Shown in pieces: positions 57,401 to 64,000 of a stretch of DNA of 64,000 nt. Numbering within the stretch: position 1 is the stretch's first letter; every line of letters starts with the position of its first letter. Source of the DNA: Theristus sp. LFF4_11 (lineage: Eukaryota; Nematoda; Chromadorea; Monhysterida; Xyalidae); the NCBI GenBank assembly GCA_030248135.1, contig JASANC010004439.1, positions 1-64,000 on the forward strand, read 5' to 3'. A program made the position numbers and the translations under genes. The notes beneath the pieces were generated by a model, which was given only the letters and a program-made list of their open reading frames with translations, made no database searches and was not told where the DNA came from.

Positions 57401-60400
57401 CCGGAGACGTGCGAGCTAATAAGAATAAACTGAGAAAAAAAACGTTAAACGAACAGACTGACGCAACCCCCTCCCATCCCCCGGGGGGGGGGGTGGGTGG
57501 TCCTACCGTGCAGTAGTGCAACGTTCCTTTCTCGGCCCACGGCGACCGTGCCTGTCGCGTTTGGTGCTCGTTCGAAAGCTGATGATTGATCAAATCGATC
57601 ACATTCGCCAGCGCCGTGTCGCCCGCGCTCGTCGTACAGACGCGACACGCGATCGCCGGCTTGTTGTGCTCGGTGAAATGGTAGAGGCTGCGCGCCAACG
57701 CGCCGAATTCGTCTGAGCACACATTTGAGGTGAACTGAGCCGGAATTGATTTGGTGGTTGCGGGCGTTTGGGTTACGGGCAACAGTTCATGCTGACGTAT
57801 GCGGACGGACGTTTACGGCACGTCTTCATGGACGGTAACATGGAATAAACGCCATACCCCTGCCGTGACGTGACGTGACTAGTCGTGCAGCATATACACA
57901 CACAATGAATGGGCGTTAGAAACTCAGTACAGATCACAATTCAGTGCGTTTTTCTCAGTTGCAACTGCCAAGTGATCTTTCTCCACGTTCAGCAACACAG
58001 AGGCACGCTGATTGGCTGATTGACTATTGGCATCGGAAATGCATCCAAGCAGAATTTCCGCATGCAATGGTGAGTGAAGTGCAGCTTGAATTTTTGAAAA
58101 AAAAACTACAAAGATGCAAAACTTGAAACACGACACAAAGTAAACCGGAGTAAACTACAAAGTCAAACAACGGTTTCACCAAATAAAAAAAAGACGCAGT
58201 TGCCTGCTAGACCAACCAGGCCGCAACGACGGTGGTATTGCAAGATTGCACGTGTGCTCCAGACGTTTCAAGTGCCTGTCGAATTGGTTCCTCGTGTTGA
58301 ACTGCACGTTGCACAGAGTGCAGCGGAATTTGTCGTCTGCTGAAACAAGGTGGAAGTTCATCTGAGTCTGTTTCTGCTAACTTCCGTTTCCAGCACACGC
58401 TGCTTGGCTGTTGCGCCGCAGCCATAACACGTGCAAAATAGAAACGAAACACCCGACAGAATTCCAGCTCACGAATCAACCGAATTCCATGAAGGCGGTT
58501 GATTATCTGCATTCCCGGCTGGCCAACATCACCGACGCATAAACGAGCGCATATAAGACAACATCAGCGATGTGTGCCGCCCGCGAAACGGCAAACAGAA
58601 CATACCGCTCGTGGCCTGGTGGTAGCCTGGTCGGCTCTTGTCTGTGCATGCGGGGGATCGAGCCCCGCCGAGGGGTGTATACAAGCACTTGACAGAGAAC
58701 GCTGGATGGGCACCCCACTCGCCGGCGTTCTGTGCGCATTTCTGGGTTCAGCCCCGGCTTAAACCCCATCGCCTAAAATGCCCCACAACAACGACAAAGA
58801 ACCAGAGCTGCCGTGCCCGAACGCACTGGTTTTCTCGAGGCAGGTCAGCGCGCCAGCGCTCGTTTCGCCGCCGCCACTCGGCGCCGTCATGTCCAACAGC
58901 GGCGTCTCTTCGTCCGCCTCTGTTGGCGGCATTCGCGAGTCTGTCGTGTTTTGTTGATTGCGCGGCGCAACAGTTTCGCTCGAGCGTTCAGTTGAAGATT
59001 GTGGTGGTAGTGGTCGATAGGGCGGCCGTGGCGGTTGCGGAGGTGACTCCTGCTGAGCTTGTCGCTGTTGCTGGCGTTGTTGTGTCTGTGATGCCGGTTG
59101 TTGTTGCTGTTGTTGTTGTTGTTGTGGTTGTGGTTGTGGTTGTTGCTGTGGTTGTTGTTGTTGTTGTTGTTGCTGCTGTTGTGGTTGTTGCTGTTGTTGT
59201 GGTTGTTGTTGTGGTTGTTGCTGTGGTTGTTGTGGTTGTTGCTGTTGTTGTTGCTGTTGTTGTGGTTGTTGCTGTGGTTGTTGTTGTGGTTGTTGCTGTT
59301 GTTGTTGCTGTGGTTGTTGTGGTTGTTGCTGTTGTTGTGGTTGTTGTTGTGGTTGTTGCTGTTGTTGTGGTTGTTGTGGTTGTTGCTGTTGTGGTTGCTG
59401 CTTCTCTTGTTTTTGCTGTTTTTGTGGTTGTGGCGCCCGATCTTCACGTGTTGGTGGCTGGAAGCAGCAAAACAAACGGACAGAGTAAACAAAATGTAAA
59501 AGAACGAACACGAACTCTCCCAATGTTTCAGAAGACACAGAACTTCCGCACAGTTCTGTCTCAGATGTTAAATGGCACTGCAATGCAACGTTGTGCTTGC
59601 AACCTGTTTAAACATAAAAAAAAACTTAAGAACTCTAACCGAGCATCACGATTAGCTGCATCGTTCATGCTGGTGTCATGGCCTTTCAGCGCATTCATAC
59701 CCAGCAAATCAGCAACGCCACAGTAAAAAAAAATACTGGTTCAACTTTAGATTTAAAAACACGTTACCATCAGCCGTAGCGGTTGCCAAGTGACTGGTAT
59801 AAACGGGCGTTTCACCAAGATGGCGCTTTGAAATTCCAATTTGCCACTATTCAGCTGTTCTTTCGGTGCCCACGCAAATTTAGCAGCGTCTGCGGACGCT
59901 TTGTACTCGATGAATGCCTGAAAAGAAGCTGTGAAAAGTCCGGTACTATCAAAACGGGCAAGGAGGACAACAATCGACAGTCTCTACAGTCGAGGTTCTC
60001 ACTTATGGGGAATCAGTTGATTGGCTGGTGATCGATCGCGTGCATGCACGCTTGCTGTGCAAACCAAACTCCGCCCCATGCCTGCACAGAAAGCATGTAT
60101 GCACGTGATCGCCAACCATTCAGCCGATTCCCTATAATAATTCCGACCGCCCACCCACCGTGCAACGGTCTTTGAACGTCGCTGCAGCGACCGTGCCGAA
60201 TGCGCCGGCGAATTCCACAAGATCCTGATTCAGTTGATTCTTTTGAACAGCGAACGATGCTGTATCCATGGTCGTCTTCGCCAAGTGCACCTTTACGACG
60301 AATGATTCACGTCCACGCGGCTGTGACGAGCTCGATTGCGGGTCTTTCGGCGCGGCCTTTCGCGGATTCTGCTGCGCGTTTTGCTCGGCGGTCTTTTGAG

Positions 60401-63400
60401 GGGTTTTCAGAGCCGATTTTTGCGGCTTTTCCTGTGCGTTTTTCATCGCAGTTTGTTCGGCGTCTTTCGGTGGGTTTTGCGGATTTTGAAGTGCGGCTTT
60501 TTGCGGATTCTGCTGTGCGGGTTTTTGCGGGATTTGCTGCAAGCCTTTTTGCGGGTTTTGGTGTGCGGCTTTTTGCGGGTTTCTCTGTGGATTCTCCGGT
60601 GCGCCTGATCCTCCGCTATTCTGAACGTTCGCGGCAGCTGAAGAATGAAGGGGCATTCATGAAGTACAGTATGATTTTTCATCTGTCATCTTTTCAGAAA
60701 AACACAGAATTGGCGAAAAAGAAAAAAGGACGGATATTTCGCCACAACTGCGGCTTTTGATTCCCTGACGAAATCTGGTTCCGGTTCATTCTTCTTTCAT
60801 TCAAAGTTTCGTGGGCTCTACATTCTGCCAAAAAAGTGACAGGTTCAACGAAGTGACAGTGGCATGCTTTAACACACAGCTACGCGTCACTAAATACTAC
60901 TTCATGAATGGCGCTGAAGGAAGACACGAGAAATGCAACAGTCCTGCCAATCTCACACAATTGAATTTAAAAAGAATCTCGAAAACGCTCTCGATTGAAA
61001 CATACATGTTTTTCCACTGTTGCTGCCTGGTACAGCGGTTGTTCGGTTCGCTGCATTCTGCGCAGTGAAATCCGTATAATTCTGAAAAATGCAAAACGTG
61101 TTGCCACAGAACCCTTTACAGCTACAGGAAAACATTAAGTTCGTTCCAATGTCTGCAAGAACACCACAAAAATGTTTCTCCAGGTTAACTCTACATTACA
61201 GGGAATCAGCTGATTGGTTGATGATCACCTGATGCCTGCTTCCAGTGCACGCATTACTGTGTAGGAGGTGGAGTCTCTGTCCTGCACAGAAAGCACGCAT
61301 CACGTGACCATCCAACCAATCAGTTGATTCCCTATAATTTAGAGTTCGACCGTGCACGCTTACACTGACCGAGCCGCGAAATATCAGCGATCGATCACCG
61401 ACATAAGCAGCCGTTTTGATTGCTTTTTGCGAAATTGTCAGCGGCGAAATCTTCGCACTGGACAGCATTCGTTTGGCGCTTGCAGACGATTCAAACTCAA
61501 CAAATGCCTGTGAAACAAAACACGACAAGACATTTAGATTGAGTTTCAAACTAAAAAAGAGTTTCAGTAGTAAATGTAGTTGAGTGGAATATTTTGTAGC
61601 ATTAAAAAATTTAGCAAAACTGCAAAAGCCTCAAATCGAACCAAAGCATCTTCCAAAAAATCAAACCCATCCAAAGACGACCACCAATTACCAAACCCAT
61701 TACTATCTAATTCTCGAACCAAAACACCAATTCACAAAACAACCCTGTTACTGTTCTCTAAATATCAGTTTTAAAAATCTACCGACGACAAAAGCCAACC
61801 CCCTTCAATTCTCCATGATACGGAACGGATACCATTCGAAAATCGCCACCCAAAATACGCACCTGTCTGTTTTTCACCAACAGTCGCGTCAACTTTCCGA
61901 ACGGCCGACAAAAATTTGCGACTGCGTTTTCGTTGGCGTTCGTTGGCAACTCCAGAAGGTGCACCACCGTTGGATTGCATTGGTGCGTTTCAAGGTCGAT
62001 TGACGTCGAACCGCACGCAGTGTCGCAGTTCTGTCGATGATTGACGTTGGAATTAGGAATTGTGATGGAATATAGGAATTGTTGTGATCAATCAAATGGA
62101 AAATGTAATCGATTTTGGAAGAGGACACGTATAATCATGATAATTATACGGCATGCATGTCATCGAAGGAAACTCCGCAGGTTGCGCTAAAACAGTTTTA
62201 AAATTTTAAGTGATCAAATTTGTACGCACCATTCGCTGCGTGGTCAAACAGCTCGCTTTAGCCAATCAGCGTGTGTCGAATGCAAAAGAATTTCAACGCA
62301 CAAAACTGCACAATTTCGACTTGTCCCTGAAAACGAACCATACAAAAGTACACCACTGCATTGTCGCGTACACCCTGCGTGTTCAACTGTTGCACATGCA
62401 CCGGTGACATTTGATGCGCGATGAGTTCGCGCAAATTTTGCATGATTTTTCGCGTGTAATCCGGACAAACACGACACCGAACCGCAAATCTGTCAGGCTC
62501 CACGTAATGAAAGACGCCCGATTTGTGCACGCCGAATGGGTCTGAAAAAAAAACAACAACGACAAGAATAAGTTAATTCAGAATTCCGATTCCGGAGATT
62601 TTGTGCGAAACCACCAGTATTAGTTCATGTAATGTCGTTTTTTTGTTCTACAACTCAACGGGTTTGCACCTTGAGCAGCGAAATGGGCAGTTAAAACTCA
62701 CTCGAGTAACCCCTCCCTTTGTATCTGTGCTACCAGGGTTCATCAATTCCCACGTTAAACCACACACCGATTCACGGCGTTTTCGCCGATTGAGTCGGAG
62801 AAGCAAGCAAAAAAAACGAAGAAAGAAAACACTTTACCAACAACCGAATGTCAAGTCAAACTCTATTATCAATTTGTCCAGTTCTGCGACTGAATGCGTG
62901 TGCAGACGTAGAAAGGAAACTAATTTCAATCCTTATGTGGCAATCCAAAGTCGCCTAAATGACTCGGCCCTATGTAGGGGACTCGGATCACTTTACCAAT
63001 TTTGAATTCCCGCGTCATCCATGAAACTGTTTACCTGTCAATGCGCGCATTGAGTTGCGCGACGAAAATGAAAGATCATACCTGGGCGTAACGTCGGGTT
63101 CTCCAGCATCAATCGATGCTCCAACGACGCGTTGTGCTTTTCGTACGCATCGATCCAATAGAAGCGCACGTTGCACATTGTGCACGAATAGATCACTACA
63201 AAGATCTGCACAACGTTTGCTGGACATTTTCGCAATTTATCAACAACAAAAAAAACACGAAATTACACAAAATAGCCTGGTTGATTATCGATAAATCACA
63301 CATGGATTGATTTGATAGTTATTGATCACACTTGTTGTGCGGTGAATCTTGCTGGAGTTGAATGCGATGTGACCGGACCACCACAAGGAACAACAATAAA

Positions 63401-64000
63401 GTACGCCTGATATTCAGCCCATATTCTCGCCAATCACCAACCGAACACCGCACAAAGTTAGGATGTCTTTTTGGAATTCGTCTGTCTGCGCACGCTTGAC
63501 AAGCGCATATGGTGCACCGACCACACAAAACAAAAACTGGCGCGGAGTCTCGCTGATGATTCAGTCAGACATGACACCCGTCTGTGCTGGTCATCAATTT
63601 TTTTTGTCTAAAAAGTCTGCCCGAGCCTTGTCGTACTGACGAGCCTGGAGACCCGCGTTATACCGCTCATCAGGCGAAACCGCAAGAAACAGTGCTTGCG
63701 CTAGCTGTAATGAGCATGCTTCAAGCCAGAACTACGCCCTCAAAAAAACGCCTCTAGCGGAACGAGCTCTGATTCGAGCGAGTCACTACACGGTGCCCCG
63801 CCGCACCTTGTTTTGAACCACCGAGCTGCGGTGTACCACCACCAGTCTGGAGGGATGGTATCGCTTTGCCAAGAGCACTGGACGATACAGTGGACGGCGC
63901 TTTTCGCGGCACGAAATTAATCGACATTTGCGCTTGCGCTTGTTTCGCCGGCGAATGTCGCGTTGCGATTGGCGATTGGTGAACGGACGTTGCGTGGTGT
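53182..64000 (-). CDS. Matrin-3/ZNF638-like RNA-binding protein: five zinc fingers and two RRMs; 5' partial
   Basis: Exons 5'-3': 63807-64000 (open at window edge), 63082-63195, 62372-62541, 61863-62030, 61370-61507, 60159-about 60637, 59768-59917, 58827-59457, 58217-58339, 57507-57712, 54493-54567, 53952-54089, 53182-53661. Phases agree except at 61370/60637, where the donor or acceptor is ambiguous. Order: finger 1 (CTMCNVRF...EKHNASLEH), finger 2 (CRVCPDY...AHQMSPVH), RRM1 (RNP2 VVHLLELP, RNP1-like AFVEFESS), about ten NPQK repeats, RRM2 (FVVKVHL, AFIEYKAS), a roughly 145-residue Q/P tract, fingers 3 (CTLCNVQF), 4 (CRVCTTSA) and 5 (split across 57507/54567, CTVCNVNL...NQHLRSGMH), then RG/RS-rich sequence. 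The Cx2C...Hx5H spacing is of matrin/U1 type. Probably nuclear RNA binding or splicing; the final exon and stop were not found. Confidence 0.85.
54096..54257 (+). mobile_element. MITE family C, copy C3
   Basis: Short copy in the zinc-finger gene. Its GGTATGACC end lies 5 bp from the acceptor (AG at 54090-54091), almost the same placement as C2 in the unrelated anoctamin gene. Confidence 0.8.
54418..54483. repeat. (AAC)22 microsatellite
   Basis: Perfect AAC run in a zinc-finger gene intron, 10 bp from the donor of the exon ending at 54493. Confidence 0.95.
55684..57048. mobile_element. Foldback element nested in the hAT-like element
   Basis: TA-flanked ends AAGGCGCGTTTAGCAATT / AATTGCTAAACGCGCCTT, then ACGTACGCACGG-type arms. 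The inside carries repeated ACGCGAATTAGAATTTCG (55747, 55852, 55957, variant at 56879) and ACGACTGTTTTGCGC phrases. It also contains a tetranucleotide array. Confidence 0.8.
56197..56380. repeat. (GTTT)n microsatellite, more than 40 units
   Basis: Almost perfect array ending in GCTTGCTTGCTGG. Inside the nested foldback element. Open frames across it (CLFV or KQTN repeats) are by-products of the 4-bp unit. Confidence 0.95.
58607..58798 (+). mobile_element. SINE main family, copy S6
   Basis: Head CTCGTGGCCTGGTGGTAGCC, B-box GGGGATCGAGCCCCGCCG, tail CCACAACAACGACA. In the intron between the Q/P exon and the third zinc-finger exon. Confidence 0.85.
59095..59425 (-). repeat. Coding Q/P tract from CAA/CAG/CCA codons
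   Basis: Part of the 58827-59457 exon: over 110 residues that are nearly all Gln with Pro every 2-10 residues. The irregular mix of CAA, CAG and CCA argues that it is kept as protein sequence, not only as a slippage product. Confidence 0.85.
59987..60148. mobile_element. MITE family A, copy A18
   Basis: 162 bp of the 241-bp intron 59918-60158 of the zinc-finger/RRM gene. Its right end is about 10 bp from the splice donor. Confidence 0.8.
60390..60600 (-). repeat. NPQK-type coding repeat
   Basis: Roughly ten diverged units around (Q)NPQKA, for example QNPQKAALQNPQNPPKDAE and QKPAQQNPQKA, between RRM1 and RRM2 of the zinc-finger gene. The repeat seems to derive from a 21-36 bp DNA unit (TTTTGCGG...). 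Confidence 0.8.
60651..60913. mobile_element. Family B element with internal insertion (B6)
   Basis: Ends GGGCATTCATGAAGTACAGT and TACTTCATGAATGGCGC, with the CACACAGCTACGCGTCACTA arm on the right only. About 195 bp of unrelated sequence separates the arms. It starts about 14 bp upstream of the acceptor of the NPQK-repeat exon. Confidence 0.7.
61182..61353. mobile_element. MITE family A, copy A19
   Basis: Right end GAGTTCGACCG, left end CAGGTTAACTC. It ends about 16 bp from the donor of the RRM1 exon (61369). MITE B6 sits at the other end of the same intron. Confidence 0.8.
62882..63059. mobile_element. MITE family D, copy D6
   Basis: Closest match to D3. It ends about 22 bp from the donor of the exon ending at 63082 in the zinc-finger gene. 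Confidence 0.8.
63620..63730 (+). repeat. Dispersed repeat R, copy 3
   Basis: TTGTCGTACTGACGAGCCTG, CGCGTTATACCGCT and GGCGAAACCGCAAGAAACAG. Located between the first two exons of the zinc-finger gene. Confidence 0.6.

Noticed and set aside
58638..59726. 362-codon plus-strand frame of Val repeats and a Leu/Trp-repeat frame
   Set aside because: Shadows of the CAA/CAG/CCA coding tract on the minus strand, which alone fits splice phases and neighbouring domains.

Overview
Animal nuclear DNA, most likely from a small invertebrate. Coding exons are short and fairly GC-rich, introns are AT-rich with GT...AG borders, and several acceptors read TTTCAG. The families seen (laminin alpha LG domains, an anoctamin with its calcium site, SLC16-type carriers, a matrin-like RNA-binding protein) are metazoan. 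A nematode or another protostome fits: there are DUF4817-type mariner remnants, and one start codon lies 7 bases after a TTTCAG acceptor, as in trans-spliced genes. I cannot name the species. Nothing looks bacterial, viral or organellar.

Layout. (1) 254-14216, + strand: the 3' end of a laminin alpha gene (end of LG3, linker, LG4, LG5, stop). Its largest intron carries a nested 5.5 kb foldback transposon. (2) 15088-27826, - strand: a complete 23-exon anoctamin (TMEM16), 1267 aa in my model, convergent with laminin. (3) 29891-42805, - strand: a 21-exon open model of at least 1665 aa, rich in Q/T/A/P and coiled coil, family not recognised; its 5' end was not found. (4) 44296-47308 and about 48370-51103, + strand: two tandem SLC16-like 12-TM carriers with matching exon structure. 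(5) 53182-64000, - strand: a matrin-3/ZNF638-like protein with five C2H2 fingers of matrin/U1 type, two RRMs, NPQK repeats, a long Q/P tract and an RG/RS-rich tail; its 5' end lies outside the window.

The genes share no obvious pathway. Laminin belongs to basement membrane, anoctamin and the carriers to cell membranes, and the other two probably to the nucleus.

The striking feature is the density of small inverted-repeat elements in introns. Family A (TA-flanked, CAGTCGAACTC ends) has 19 copies; families B, C, D, E, F, G and H add about 20 more. Several end within 0-30 bp of splice sites. One starts 5 bp inside an intron, one supplies the bases next to an acceptor AG, and one family lies 5-8 bp from acceptors in two unrelated genes. 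There are also six copies of a tRNA-derived SINE, two mariner-like elements, and a hAT-like element with a perfect 8-bp target duplication. Exon borders were set by reading frame and splice-phase agreement; no alignment or transcript data were available.
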